Assembly: GCA_016712745.1 (NCBI GenBank)
Contig: JADJQN010000015.1
Span: 310,001-374,000, forward strand
Direction of reading: 5' to 3'
Length of the DNA stretch: 64,000 nucleotides
Source: Sandaracinaceae bacterium
GTDB lineage: Bacteria; Myxococcota_A; Polyangia; Polyangiales; JADJQN01
Within the stretch, counting starts at the first letter, position 1; each line of letters begins with the position of its first letter. Shown here piece after piece: positions 42,666 through 51,247 of this stretch. The notes beneath the pieces were generated by a model. It was not told the origin of the DNA and made no database searches. It worked only from the letters and a program-made list of their open reading frames with translations. A program made the translations under genes and the position numbers.

Positions 42666-43178
42666 ATGTTAGAACGAGTCGCTACTAATCAGACGATCAA
42701 GCAGGTCCGCGAAGGCGCGCGCGTTATCGCGTCCCGCATTGTCGCGTCAATCCCCTCGCTTGCCGGCGTTAGCTACACGGCGATCGGCGAGTCCCTTGGG
42801 ATCAATCATCAGCGCGCGTCGAAGATGGCCGATCCGCAATACGCGAGCGTCAACATCACCGTCGCCGATGTGCTTTGCATTCCGCCCCTTGCGCGCGCCG
42901 TCGTTGTCCGCGCGCTTGCGCATGAGTCGGGTGGGGAGTTTATCCCTTGGCCGGACACGAACGAGACGAACCGCGACCTACGCCTCATCGCCAGCCTACA
43001 ACGCGAATCGAGCGAAGTTGTCGCGACGCTTCTAGACGCGTGCGCTAACGGACACGTATCCGTTTCCGAGGCCGCGGCGATTCGCAAAGAGACCGAGGGA
43101 CTTCTTACGCGCGCGTTCGAGATCCTTCGCCTATGCGATGTCGTCGAAGAGAAGCGCGGATTGGGGCTTACGCGATGA
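42666..43178 (+). CDS. CII-like phage regulatory protein
   Basis: 170 aa with AGGGGAA just before the ATG. The HTH-like stretch SYTAIGESLGINHQRASKMADP resembles the CII/CP76-type phage regulator family, which activates lysogeny genes in lambdoid phages. A helical C-terminal part (VVATLLDACANGHVSVSEAAAI) may form oligomers. Its place after Cro supports the call; the family is short of certain. Confidence 0.62.
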   Translation: MLERVATNQTIKQVREGARVIASRIVASIPSLAGVSYTAIGESLGINHQRASKMADPQYASVNITVADVLCIPPLARAVVVRALAHESGGEFIPWPDTNETNRDLRLIASLQRESSEVVATLLDACANGHVSVSEAAAIRKETEGLLTRAFEILRLCDVVEEKRGLGLTR

Positions 43179-43441
43179 ACGCCGCCGCGTGGGAATGGCT
43201 CGGCATGGCCATCTCGATGGTTGAGCACGAGGTTCTAAACAGCGGCCGCAGTCATGACCGCGTGCGCCGGATGTTCTGGCACAACCGCGAGCAGTTCGAC
43301 AAAGGCTTCAAGCGCATGGTGACGACGGTCACGCGCATTCGCCAACGCGAACAGGCGATGGCGCAAGCGAAAGCTGTCGAGCAACGCAAGACGGAGTTCG
43401 CGCAGACGATTGCGGAAGCGAACGCGAAGGCGGCAGAATGA
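43175..43441 (+). CDS. Small basic coiled-coil phage protein
   Basis: 88 aa from ATG 43175 (ATGA overlap). The C-terminal 40 residues (RIRQREQAMAQAKAVEQRK and on) form a long charged helix. No family was recognised. Confidence 0.58.
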   Translation: MNAAAWEWLGMAISMVEHEVLNSGRSHDRVRRMFWHNREQFDKGFKRMVTTVTRIRQREQAMAQAKAVEQRKTEFAQTIAEANAKAAE

Positions 43442-43941
43442 AAACCTACCCGCTCCCCGAGCTTCTTACCGTCGTGATCCTCTTCGCGGTGTTCGCGTTG
43501 TTTCATGTTGAGTGCGTGCCGAAGGCGGGGGCGTCGTTTGATTCCGATGCGCTCATTCTTTCGCGCGCTATCGTTTCGGAAGCGGGCTTCACGCCCGGTC
43601 GCGAAACGCATGCGCTACTTCACGTGTTGCAGTGGCGCAAAGAGAACGTGCCAGCACTTCGGCACATGTCGCTTGCGCGCATTGCCACGCTGTATTGCTC
43701 TGAGCTGAACGGTCGAGCGCGTACCGCAAGAGCAGCGCAGACGCGACGACTTACGAGCGCCGACATCCCCGACGCTATCGAGAGCGACGTGCGTTCGTGG
43801 CTGCTAGGTGAGCGGCCGGCGAACATCTGCGAAGGCGCAACGGACTGGGCTTCACCCGCGTTTGTGCGTGCGCAAGGACTGCGAGCGATGCGATGCGATG
43901 AGCCTACTCAGAACGCTTTTGTGCGACGCGGTGTGCGATGA
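43438..43941 (+). CDS. Membrane-anchored phage protein, possibly a cell-wall-acting enzyme
   Basis: 167 aa. The N-terminal hydrophobic helix (LLTVVILFAVFALFHVEC) may be a signal anchor. The outer part (LSRAIVSEAGFTPGRETHALLHVLQW...ANICEGATDWASP) distantly recalls wall hydrolase-like phage proteins, in which a Glu after a helix is catalytic. The position in the early operon does not fit lysis well. Low certainty beyond membrane anchoring. Confidence 0.5.
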   Translation: MKTYPLPELLTVVILFAVFALFHVECVPKAGASFDSDALILSRAIVSEAGFTPGRETHALLHVLQWRKENVPALRHMSLARIATLYCSELNGRARTARAAQTRRLTSADIPDAIESDVRSWLLGERPANICEGATDWASPAFVRAQGLRAMRCDEPTQNAFVRRGVR

Positions 43942-44270
43942 CAATCGAATCCGATAACGTTCTCGACGAGATCAAATCAGAGCTCGCGCGATCCATTCGC
44001 AAACACCCGATCTCGTCATGGCCAGACGGAACAACCGGCGCGCCGTGCTCATTGAGAGACGTCGACGATACGCGAATGTCTCTTGTTCTGAGGCAGGAGA
44101 TTTTACGATTCCTCGAGAAGGAATCCCTTGCCACGTGGCTCAGTGTTCTCTTGTGCGAAGTGCACGAAGCGGCATCGGAAACAGACCCGGCACGCTTGCG
44201 CGCCGAGCTCATCCAGGTCGCGAACGTGTGTGTGCGGTGGGTTTTGGATATCGATTCGAGGGCGCGATGA
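43938..44270 (+). CDS. Phage protein of unknown function
   Basis: 110 aa, helical. The C-terminal pattern SVLLCEVHEAASETDPARLRAELIQVANVCVRWV (in parts) resembles short MazG-like phage proteins, where Glu residues bind a metal, but the set is incomplete. 4-nt overlaps on both sides. Confidence 0.55.
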   Translation: MTIESDNVLDEIKSELARSIRKHPISSWPDGTTGAPCSLRDVDDTRMSLVLRQEILRFLEKESLATWLSVLLCEVHEAASETDPARLRAELIQVANVCVRWVLDIDSRAR

Positions 44271-45034
44271 GCCAGCCCGCCCACGCCGATCTACGCCTTG
44301 GAAAATGGCAAGACTGCCTTGCGGACGTGACGTGCGACGCATTGATCGTTGATGCGCCTTATTCCGCGAAGACGCACAGTGGGCACCGGGCCGGAGAACG
44401 GGGCGGCAGGATGCGCGCGTGTGGGCGACCAGATCGAGCAAGGGCGCGGCAGGACATACCATATGCGCACTTCTCCGACGATGACGTTTTTGAGTTTGTT
44501 GAATCGTGGGCACCGCGCACGCGCGGATGGTTTGTTACGATTACAGATGACGTTCTTGCCCCTTCGTGGGCTCGCGCTCTCAGGTCTTTCGATCGATACG
44601 TTTTCGCTCCACTGCCCCTCGTTGAAACCGGGTCGCGAGTTCGGCTTACAGGCGACGGGCCGTCGTCATGGTCGTGTTGGATTGTTGTCGCACGCCCACG
44701 TACGCCCGAGTTCGTTCGCTGGGGCACGTTGCCAGGGGCGTACGTCGCCACCAACGAACAAAAGCCCGTCATGGGCGGAAAGCCCCTCGGCCTCATGCGC
44801 GCCATCGTCCGCGACTACACGCGCCCCGGTGACTTGGTATGTGATCCATGTTTTGGCGGATGTACTACGGGCCTCGCATCCATGCTTGAAGGTCGCCGAT
44901 TCGTCGGCGCCGAGATGGATCCGAAGCACTTCGAGATAGCGCGTAAGCGTCTCGCGCGCGGATGGACGCCCCCGCTTTTCCAGGACGCAAGTCCCGTCGC
45001 AGAGCAGCTCGATCTCACGGGCTCAGACGACTAA
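44267..45034 (+). CDS. DNA methyltransferase (N4/N6 type)
   Basis: 255 aa from ATG 44267 (4-nt overlap). Motif IV appears as DAPYSAKTHSGH in place of DPPY, and comes before the AdoMet motif I region DPCFGGCTTGLASMLEGRRFVGAEMD; this order is typical of the beta class. It methylates DNA, probably for self-protection against host restriction. No endonuclease partner is near. The DAPY variant occurs in phage enzymes but its activity is untested here. Confidence 0.78.
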   Translation: MSQPAHADLRLGKWQDCLADVTCDALIVDAPYSAKTHSGHRAGERGGRMRACGRPDRARARQDIPYAHFSDDDVFEFVESWAPRTRGWFVTITDDVLAPSWARALRSFDRYVFAPLPLVETGSRVRLTGDGPSSWSCWIVVARPRTPEFVRWGTLPGAYVATNEQKPVMGGKPLGLMRAIVRDYTRPGDLVCDPCFGGCTTGLASMLEGRRFVGAEMDPKHFEIARKRLARGWTPPLFQDASPVAEQLDLTGSDD

Positions 45035-45077
45035 CAGCTTTCTCGTTTTCAACACGCAACTCAAACAGGTGAAACCC

Positions 45078-45317
45078 ATGGGTAAGGGCAAGGGACAAGT
45101 ACACTCAACGCCGGAAGAATCAGCGAGCGACCTATTCTACGCTGAGGCAAAAAGCCACGCGAAGTCAGCAGGTTCGATCGCCATGCTCGCAGCTCGACAG
45201 GCAGCGCGCGCGATCGGCTTGGCGCTCTACGGCTGGAGCGTGAAGTCAGTGCCGGGCGTTTACCTCGCCTCGGCCGAATCACTCGACGCGCGTGATGATG
45301 CGAAGGGGATGAACTAG
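45078..45317 (+). CDS. Small phage protein of unknown function
   Basis: 79 aa from ATG 45078, with AGGTG 6 nt upstream; the GTG at 45069 is that ribosome site. Ala-rich helical middle (SAGSIAMLAARQAARAIG). Its stop overlaps the next GTG by one base (TAGTG). Confidence 0.55.
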   Translation: MGKGKGQVHSTPEESASDLFYAEAKSHAKSAGSIAMLAARQAARAIGLALYGWSVKSVPGVYLASAESLDARDDAKGMN

Positions 45318-46213
45318 TGGCACGCCCTCGCTCCGAGCTCGGACCCTACGCAGCGGTGCGCGGCACCTACTGGCGAGACGCTGGCATCCGTCGCAAGTCG
45401 TTTGCCGCTTCGGGCCTATGGACCCGCGTCAACTCCATGTGCGCACAGGACAAGAACGACGGTCGCTTCCATCATCTAATGCTTCACTCCATCTTCCTTG
45501 ACCAACCAATCGACGAGGCTCTCGTGTCGGAGCTGATCGATGGTGGATGGTGGAAGCGCGACGGCGACTACATCGTCGTCCAAGCTTACACAAAACATAA
45601 CCCTTCGGCCGAAGAACTTGAGGACTCCGCCGCAAGTGCGCGCAATCGCAAGGCTGAGTACCGAAGCCGGGCGGCAACACAGGCCAAGAACGCCAACGAT
45701 GAGAATGAAAACGCTGTCCCAGATTTGTCCCACGGGACAACTCCGGACAATGAAAACATTGTCCCACGGGACAATGCTCTGAGACAGAGACTAAGAGTAA
45801 GAGAAGACTTAGACAGAGACTTAGATCAAAACACATACGCGGGTGTGCGCGAGGCCGAACCGGTCAAGACCAAGCCAGCGCCCAAAGCTCCCGAGCCTGA
45901 TTGGTTCAGCACCGATTCGGTTGCGACCGTGTTCGGCGAAGAGCGCGAAGCTGCGGGCGGCATGCCGTACACGCAGCAGCACTCGCAGTATCGCGGCCTC
46001 GAAGACGCGGTGACCGTGTTCGTCGAGTGCGCAAAACGGCTGAAAATACCGCCAATCGAGGCGGCCCGGCGCAGCGCGAGGAACTTCTGCGCAAGCGACT
46101 GGGCGAAAGAAAACAAGTTCCCCGTGGCTGTTTGGCTGAAAGACCCGGCCAAGAACCTCACCGAAACCAAACCCAAAGAAGCACTGCCCTGGATTGCACG
46201 CAATGTCGGCTGA
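45317..46213 (+). CDS. Phage replication protein (O-like helicase loader/initiator)
   Basis: 298 aa, GTG start. The N-terminal half (GLWTRVNSMCAQDKNDGRFH, then ELIDGGWWKRDGDYIVVQAY) is a winged-helix-like domain common in phage replication initiators. A disordered Asn/Asp/Arg-rich linker (about 105-175) follows, then a C-terminal domain ending in a helicase-binding-like region. It lies directly before a DnaB-type helicase, as O lies before P in lambda. It probably recognises the phage origin. Confidence 0.68.
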   Translation: MARPRSELGPYAAVRGTYWRDAGIRRKSFAASGLWTRVNSMCAQDKNDGRFHHLMLHSIFLDQPIDEALVSELIDGGWWKRDGDYIVVQAYTKHNPSAEELEDSAASARNRKAEYRSRAATQAKNANDENENAVPDLSHGTTPDNENIVPRDNALRQRLRVREDLDRDLDQNTYAGVREAEPVKTKPAPKAPEPDWFSTDSVATVFGEEREAAGGMPYTQQHSQYRGLEDAVTVFVECAKRLKIPPIEAARRSARNFCASDWAKENKFPVAVWLKDPAKNLTETKPKEALPWIARNVG

Positions 46214-47504
46214 ACTTGAAAGCGAACACAGCATCGAGCGCGCATACATCGGCGCGCTCATGGTTTCAGCGTCGCTACAAAACATCGCAGCGCTCTCCGA
46301 AAGCATGGCAGTCGCCGACGACTTCGGCACGCAAGAGTACGCAAGCATCGCGACTGCGGCGAGCGAGTTGCTCGACCGTCGAACGCCTCCAGATTTTTGC
46401 GCGCTGTACTCGCACCTCTGCGCGTCGGGTAAGCGCGACATCGCTACGACGCTCACGACGCTCGTGGACGCGGGCAGCAACACAATCCTACCCAGCGCCT
46501 ACCTCGCGGTGAAGGACGCAGCAGCGGGGCGCGCAAGGCGCACAGCGTTGAAACAGGCGATGAGTGTCGCTGACTCGGGAGCGGACGTCGACGTTGACGC
46601 GTTGTCGGCAACGCTTCGCGACGTTGGAAGCGCGAGCACCGTCGACGCGTACACACAACGCGATCTACTCCGGCTTGCGGTGACGCGTTACATGCACATC
46701 GCGGCAGCTGACGGCAGTCACCGACTACGGCTCAACGTTGGCGACCTAGACCACACGCTCGGCGGCCTCGATCGGGGATGCCTCACGGTCATCGGCGCAC
46801 GCCCTTCGGTGGGCAAGAGTTCGATCGCGATGTTCTTCGCAGAGCGTGCCGCGCTGAACGGCGCGCGCACTTCGATCGTCTCTTTGGAGGATTCTCCCGA
46901 GGGATGGGCAACACGGCTTTTGGCCATGAAAACAAGGCTAAACGCATCGGCCCTGAGAGCGGGCGGGCAGATAGGCGAAGGCTTCAAGAGGCTTGATGCC
47001 AGCGTTGATTCGGCTTCGGACACGTGGCAGCTCGTCGACGTTCGCGGACGGAAGCTTGCTGAGGTGTCGAAGGCCATCGAGACCAAGTGCCGGGCGCACT
47101 CAAGCGACATCGTGATCGTGGACTACGCGCAGAAGATTCGCGGGACGGACGCGCAAGACCGGCGAAACGAGATGGACTCGGTGATCGACGCGGTGAAGGC
47201 GTCAGCGGTGCGGATCGATGCTCATGTGATTCTTCTTTCGCAGCTCTCACGCGCCGGCAAAGAGAACCAGGAAGTTGAACCGGGGCTTGACCGCTTAAAG
47301 GAATCAGGCGGCTTCGAAGAGCAGGCTGAGAACGTGCTTTTGATGTGGCGGGAATACGACAAGAGGGAGAAGAAAGAGATGCGTTTCGCACGGCTTGCAA
47401 AGAACAAGAGCGGCCCGGTGGGGGCGAAGTACCTGATTGACTGGCACAAGGAGTCGGCGTGCGTGGTCGATGTGCGGGAGGACTTGCATGAATTCGGGCA
47501 GTGA
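46203..47504 (+). CDS. Replicative DNA helicase, DnaB type
   Basis: 433 aa from ATG 46203, overlapping the previous gene by 11 nt. The DnaB N-terminal helical domain (SIERAYIGALMVSASLQNI) is followed by a RecA-like core with Walker A GARPSVGKSS, Walker B IVIVDYAQKI, and LLSQLSRAGKE near motif H4. It unwinds the phage origin as a hexamer; carrying its own DnaB frees the phage from the host one. Confidence 0.92.
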   Translation: MSAELESEHSIERAYIGALMVSASLQNIAALSESMAVADDFGTQEYASIATAASELLDRRTPPDFCALYSHLCASGKRDIATTLTTLVDAGSNTILPSAYLAVKDAAAGRARRTALKQAMSVADSGADVDVDALSATLRDVGSASTVDAYTQRDLLRLAVTRYMHIAAADGSHRLRLNVGDLDHTLGGLDRGCLTVIGARPSVGKSSIAMFFAERAALNGARTSIVSLEDSPEGWATRLLAMKTRLNASALRAGGQIGEGFKRLDASVDSASDTWQLVDVRGRKLAEVSKAIETKCRAHSSDIVIVDYAQKIRGTDAQDRRNEMDSVIDAVKASAVRIDAHVILLSQLSRAGKENQEVEPGLDRLKESGGFEEQAENVLLMWREYDKREKKEMRFARLAKNKSGPVGAKYLIDWHKESACVVDVREDLHEFGQ

Positions 47505-47715
47505 GTTCTTCGCGTGCGGTTCCTTTGGCATCAAGCTCACGCGGGCGTCATGTGCGAAGCGGCACGTGCGCGCGAACCGTCGAGCGTACCCGGGCCAGGA
47601 GCGAACGGAGATGTACACGACGTGCAAGCCCTGTGCGATTGGGCAGATGCATGCGGCAGGGACGAAGCCGGATGTGATGGTGACCGCGATGGTGCAGAAG
47701 GCGAGGGCGGCGTGA
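47488..47715 (+). CDS. Small Cys-containing phage protein
   Basis: 75 aa from ATG 47488, inside the last codons of the helicase gene. Cys pairs CGSF...C and CKPC suggest metal binding, but spacing is irregular. Basic middle (RHVRANRRAYPGQERTE). Unknown function. Confidence 0.52.
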   Translation: MNSGSEFFACGSFGIKLTRASCAKRHVRANRRAYPGQERTEMYTTCKPCAIGQMHAAGTKPDVMVTAMVQKARAA

Positions 47716-47999
47716 ATGTTGGATTCTTTACCGCCTGTGCGTGCTGTGCGCGTCGCGTCGAGCTGCCGTTTTGTTCGTGTGAAGACACCTCGCGAACGAG
47801 GATTACGCACTACGCCCTGTTTGAACATGCGCACGACGAACGGCTGCTTTGTGCACCGTGCAAGACGTCGACGCTTATCGCGCAGCTTCGTCAGCAGATC
47901 GAGATCGAACAAGCGAATCGGGTCCGTTGGGAAGCGCGAGTCAAAGAGCTTGAAGCGCGCAACGACAAGGCGCGGGATGTTTTGGAGGGGAAGGTATGA
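47712..47999 (+). CDS. Zinc-finger coiled-coil phage protein
   Basis: 95 aa from GTG 47712, which overlaps the previous stop (GTGA); the ATG two bases later belongs to a spurious frame. The N-terminus has CACCARR...CSC and CAPC, probably zinc-binding, and the C-terminal 40 residues form a coiled coil (IEIEQANRVRWEARVKELEA). Confidence 0.58.
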   Translation: MNVGFFTACACCARRVELPFCSCEDTSRTRITHYALFEHAHDERLLCAPCKTSTLIAQLRQQIEIEQANRVRWEARVKELEARNDKARDVLEGKV

Positions 48000-48280
48000 T
48001 TTCACCAGCGGGATATGAGCGCGAGATCCATGGACTTGAAGACAAGATCGTTGCGATGCGTCGCGAATACGAGGCAGCAATCGCAGACCGAGACAAGCGC
48101 ATCGCGAAGCTTGAAGCGTCTGACGCGGAAGATATGCGCATCAAGATAGAGCTCGTGGGGAAGGTCCTTGCCACCTATCGCGGCAGACGCAATCAAACGC
48201 TCAGGCTGAATCTTAGCGACGACATGGAACGAATGCTGAGCCGAATCGACATGGCTTTGCGTGGGGAGGAATACACATGA
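47996..48280 (+). CDS. Coiled-coil phage protein of unknown function
   Basis: 94 aa. The first 50 residues are a charged coiled coil (REIHGLEDKIVAMRREYEAA, then IADRDKRIAKLEASD). No Cys. ATGA overlaps on both sides. Confidence 0.58.
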   Translation: MISPAGYEREIHGLEDKIVAMRREYEAAIADRDKRIAKLEASDAEDMRIKIELVGKVLATYRGRRNQTLRLNLSDDMERMLSRIDMALRGEEYT

Positions 48281-48771
48281 GCGACAACGTAAACAATCCA
48301 GGACATTACAAGCGCGGCGGAATCGAAGTCATCGACGTGATCGAAGCGCTTGAGTTTGATTTCCATGACGCGAATGCGTTCAAATACTTAGCGCGGGCTG
48401 GGCACAAAAAACCAGACTGGGTCACCGGGCCAATGAGCCCAGACGTGCTGGCTGTTGAGATCGAGATCGCAATTACCGAGAAGGAAATCGAGGACCGGAG
48501 CAAAAGCATTTGGTATCAGAACCGAAAGCTAGAAGCGAAGAGGCGACTACTTCAATCGTTGCATGCGCGGCGCAATTCAGAAATCTCACTCCGTGAGAAG
48601 ATCGCAACCCCAGAGGGCTTTCGCGAAGCTGTTGCGGAAGCGAAGGTTGCACATACGCAACCAATGCCAACCGTCAACCAGCGCCGCGCAGCGCTTGGAC
48701 TGGAGCCTCTTACGGCGCCTGATCCGTGGGCGTCCCCAACGCTTTCAACTTACCCCGACGGCAAGCTCTAA
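48277..48771 (+). CDS. DUF3310-domain phage protein
   Basis: 164 aa. The N-terminal 50 residues match the DUF3310 pattern: NPGHYKRGGIEVIDVIEAL, then NAFKYLARAGHK. This domain is widespread in phages and has been linked to nucleotide metabolism, without a settled activity. The C-terminal part (helical, then a Pro-rich tail) is specific to this phage. Confidence 0.75.
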   Translation: MSDNVNNPGHYKRGGIEVIDVIEALEFDFHDANAFKYLARAGHKKPDWVTGPMSPDVLAVEIEIAITEKEIEDRSKSIWYQNRKLEAKRRLLQSLHARRNSEISLREKIATPEGFREAVAEAKVAHTQPMPTVNQRRAALGLEPLTAPDPWASPTLSTYPDGKL

Positions 48772-49139
48772 TGGCCTGGGAGCAACTAGAGCTTCAGGTC
48801 TGCATGGAGTTCGAGTCGTTGCAGATTATGCAACAGCTCGATCGGGAGTACGCCGAGAAGCTTTACTTCCTAGCCTGCGATCGTAGCCGTGGCGCGTGGA
48901 AGTGGGGCGACGGATCGGCGCGTGAGCGGGCCGCGGATATTAGGCGGTGGGCGCGACTGTGCGAGGCCGACGCCCGGCGCTTGCGGGCCAAGGGCAGCGC
49001 AACGGCGATACACGGCTCATGCGCATGTGGTGCGCCCATAAAAAGGCGAGGGACCAACGCGTGCACGCCGTGCAACATTGACCGTCGACGCGCACTAGCG
49101 AAGGAAAGGTGGAATCTTTCAAGCAAACGCGCCGCGTAG
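48771..49139 (+). CDS. Phage protein with C-terminal zinc ribbon
   Basis: 122 aa from ATG 48771 (TAATG overlap). A helical N-terminal part precedes CACGAPIKRRGTNACTPC (about 84-101), a likely zinc ribbon. The final KERWNLSSKRAA is basic, so nucleic-acid binding is plausible. Confidence 0.6.
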   Translation: MAWEQLELQVCMEFESLQIMQQLDREYAEKLYFLACDRSRGAWKWGDGSARERAADIRRWARLCEADARRLRAKGSATAIHGSCACGAPIKRRGTNACTPCNIDRRRALAKERWNLSSKRAA

Positions 49140-49195
49140 AATTTTGCGGCGGGCTATTGCATTTTGCTACGGAGTGCGGCTAGACGGAATTGCGG

Positions 49196-49750
49196 ATGAA
49201 GAAGCCGCGAACAAAAACACGAGCCGCCTTCGCGCATCAATGCGTCGTGTGTTTCATCGATTCAGACAGTGACCTTAGCGGCGTCTCGATTTGGGTCGGC
49301 GGTAAGCTTCATATGCACGGCGCCGTAAAGACCGCCACGTCCCGCGATATGTGGGTGGGACGTGCTCGCGGCGTAGCAGAGGGGGCAGGGCTTCCGCTGG
49401 TGTTCGCCGTCGAAGATACCAACGGCAGATTCAAAACGTGGATGACCGCGATCGGGTACGGCGATGCACGCGGAATGTGGTTGCAGGCGATCGAGGCTTC
49501 AGGATACCGGCTCGACCACATCGTGTGGATCCCGGTGAATACGTGGCGAAGTCGGCTAGGCATCGGTAAGCACGCAGACCGCAAGGCGTACAAGGCAGCG
49601 GCCATGCGACGGGTCAAGCAGGAGTTTGGGTTGACGGTAGGCGACGACGAAGCCGAGGCGATTCTCGGCGGCAAGGTTGCGACGTTGGCGCCGGAGACGA
49701 CGGAAATGCTCGGCAAGATTTCGCGGGCGAGGAAGAAGGCTGCGGCATGA
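49196..49750 (+). CDS. RuvC-like Holliday-junction resolvase
   Basis: 184 aa from ATG 49196 (a TTG two codons earlier is less likely). An RNase H-type fold is suggested by FIDSDSDLSGVSIWVGG (first catalytic Asp), FAVEDTNGR (Glu) and the late GDDEAEAIL (Asp pair), with VNTWRSRLGIGKHADRK between. Phages use such enzymes to resolve recombination junctions before packaging. Overlaps the next gene by 4 nt. Confidence 0.75.
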   Translation: MKKPRTKTRAAFAHQCVVCFIDSDSDLSGVSIWVGGKLHMHGAVKTATSRDMWVGRARGVAEGAGLPLVFAVEDTNGRFKTWMTAIGYGDARGMWLQAIEASGYRLDHIVWIPVNTWRSRLGIGKHADRKAYKAAAMRRVKQEFGLTVGDDEAEAILGGKVATLAPETTEMLGKISRARKKAAA

Positions 49751-50670
49751 GACGAGCGAAGACCCACTTCCTGCAATCGATCGGCGAATCCGGCGTCGCT
49801 AAGTCGCTGTGCAGTCTTTTCGGCGGGCAGTGTGCGCAGGACATGGAGCTCGTGACGTGCCGCATGTGCCTTGTCATTCTGCGTGAGCCGGTGACAGCGG
49901 ACATCGTGTACCCACGGCCCGCACCATTGCACATGCAGCGCACGGGATGCCGCACCGAGCTTCGTATCGACAAGGAAATCGCCGAGCGCGCGCGGTGGCG
50001 TACGTGGTTCACGGCAGCGTTGCAGCTCATCCAGTGGCGGGATGACGGGTTCCCGATGAAATCAACGAGTGACCCGGGGCGCTTCGAAGCGGTTAGCGTG
50101 GGCAAGTCCGAGGCCGACGGGGACCGGGCACAACGTATCGCGGGAGAGTTTGCGATCGTGTCGAAGCTTTTGGACGCGGCGTATCAGTTGCCATGGGTGA
50201 TTCAGCACACGCCACGGCTGGAGATATCGCCGAGGGATTGCACTACGATTCTTGAGACGGTCGTTGCGGGTCGCATACGCGCCAACGGCAAGGGACGCGA
50301 ATCAATCGACCCGGTGGAGATTGCCGCGATGGCGACCGAGGCGCTTGGCTTCGAGGTGACGCGAACGGATGTTGTACGCATTGCCCGGCAGGGTGGGGCG
50401 TCGATTGAAAATGGACTTCACGCGCGCGGCCTGGTGTCGCATCGCGATTTGAGATTGCAGGTTGAGGATATGGCAGACGCAGTGAACAAGCCCTGGGACT
50501 ATTCAAGCGTGAATGAAATTGCAGACGCGCTCGATCAATCACCGACAACCATTCGCCGATGGATGAGCCTTAGCAATGACCCGTTGCCGACGAAAACAAT
50601 TCTCGGGAAGACAGTTGCGGTGAAGGCGGAGATCGAAGCGTGGCTCTCGCGACACGTGAAGGCGGCGTAA
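49747..50670 (+). CDS. Phage protein with C-terminal helix-turn-helix
   Basis: 307 aa. The N-terminal 200 residues are unfamiliar, with two CxxC-like pairs early (CRMC). The C-terminal 60 residues (SVNEIADALDQSPTTIRRWM, then AVKAEIEAWLSRH) are an excisionase/MerR-type HTH. It sits one gene before the XRE-sigma protein and the late promoter region, so control of late genes is conceivable. Confidence 0.6.
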   Translation: MRRAKTHFLQSIGESGVAKSLCSLFGGQCAQDMELVTCRMCLVILREPVTADIVYPRPAPLHMQRTGCRTELRIDKEIAERARWRTWFTAALQLIQWRDDGFPMKSTSDPGRFEAVSVGKSEADGDRAQRIAGEFAIVSKLLDAAYQLPWVIQHTPRLEISPRDCTTILETVVAGRIRANGKGRESIDPVEIAAMATEALGFEVTRTDVVRIARQGGASIENGLHARGLVSHRDLRLQVEDMADAVNKPWDYSSVNEIADALDQSPTTIRRWMSLSNDPLPTKTILGKTVAVKAEIEAWLSRHVKAA

Positions 50671-50671
50671 C

Positions 50672-51247
50672 GTGAAAGAGTTCGAGGTTACGATCAAGGT
50701 TCGAAACAACCTGCTGAAGCAGAGGAGGCTTGAGCTTGGGATGAACCAAGCAGACATATCGCGAGCAATCGGGATAAATCATAGCCTGTACAACGCTCTT
50801 GAGACAATGAAGGATTCGCCAATGGGTCCGCGCGGGTGGCGTCCAGCGGCTCAGCGTGTCGCGGATTTTCACGGCCTATCGTGCGAAGAGCTTTTCCCAT
50901 CCGCGATCAGAAGCGTGAAGAAGGCGACCGTCTCTAGGCTGTTTACTGCCGACGAGGCGCAGATGCTTTCGGGCGGCGTGTTTAGCGACGTTCAGTCACT
51001 TAGCGAGAACGCTCAATCGCGCGATGTTGTCATGGGCGCCGTGAAGCTGCTCACGCCCGAGGAGCAAAGCGTTCTCTTTCATCGATTCGGCCTCGCGGGC
51101 CATGAAGAGATGACACGCGAGGAAATGATCGACGCCAATATCATCGGCAGGAAAGTCACCGTCGTGCGCCTTCAGCAGATCGAAGAGAAAGCGCTCCGCA
51201 AACTGCGACACCCATCGCGATCGGCGAAGCTGCGAGAGGTTGCTTGA
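50672..51247 (+). CDS. XRE-type HTH fused to a sigma-70 region 4-like domain, candidate late regulator
   Basis: 191 aa, GTG start 1 nt after the previous stop. An XRE-like HTH occupies about 11-45 (NNLLKQRRLELGMNQADISR, then IGINHSLYNALE). The C-terminal part from about 122 mirrors RpoD region 4: LLTPEEQSVLFHRFGL, a recognition helix at VTVVRLQQIEEKAL, and RKLRHPSRS, which is the wording of RpoD itself. No sigma region 2 is present, so it should not melt promoters alone. Its place before the terminase genes suggests it directs host polymerase to the late promoter. Confidence 0.75.
   Translation: MKEFEVTIKVRNNLLKQRRLELGMNQADISRAIGINHSLYNALETMKDSPMGPRGWRPAAQRVADFHGLSCEELFPSAIRSVKKATVSRLFTADEAQMLSGGVFSDVQSLSENAQSRDVVMGAVKLLTPEEQSVLFHRFGLAGHEEMTREEMIDANIIGRKVTVVRLQQIEEKALRKLRHPSRSAKLREVA

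Noticed and set aside
44267..45034. Complete restriction-modification system
   Set aside because: Only the methyltransferase is present; no endonuclease or specificity gene is adjacent.
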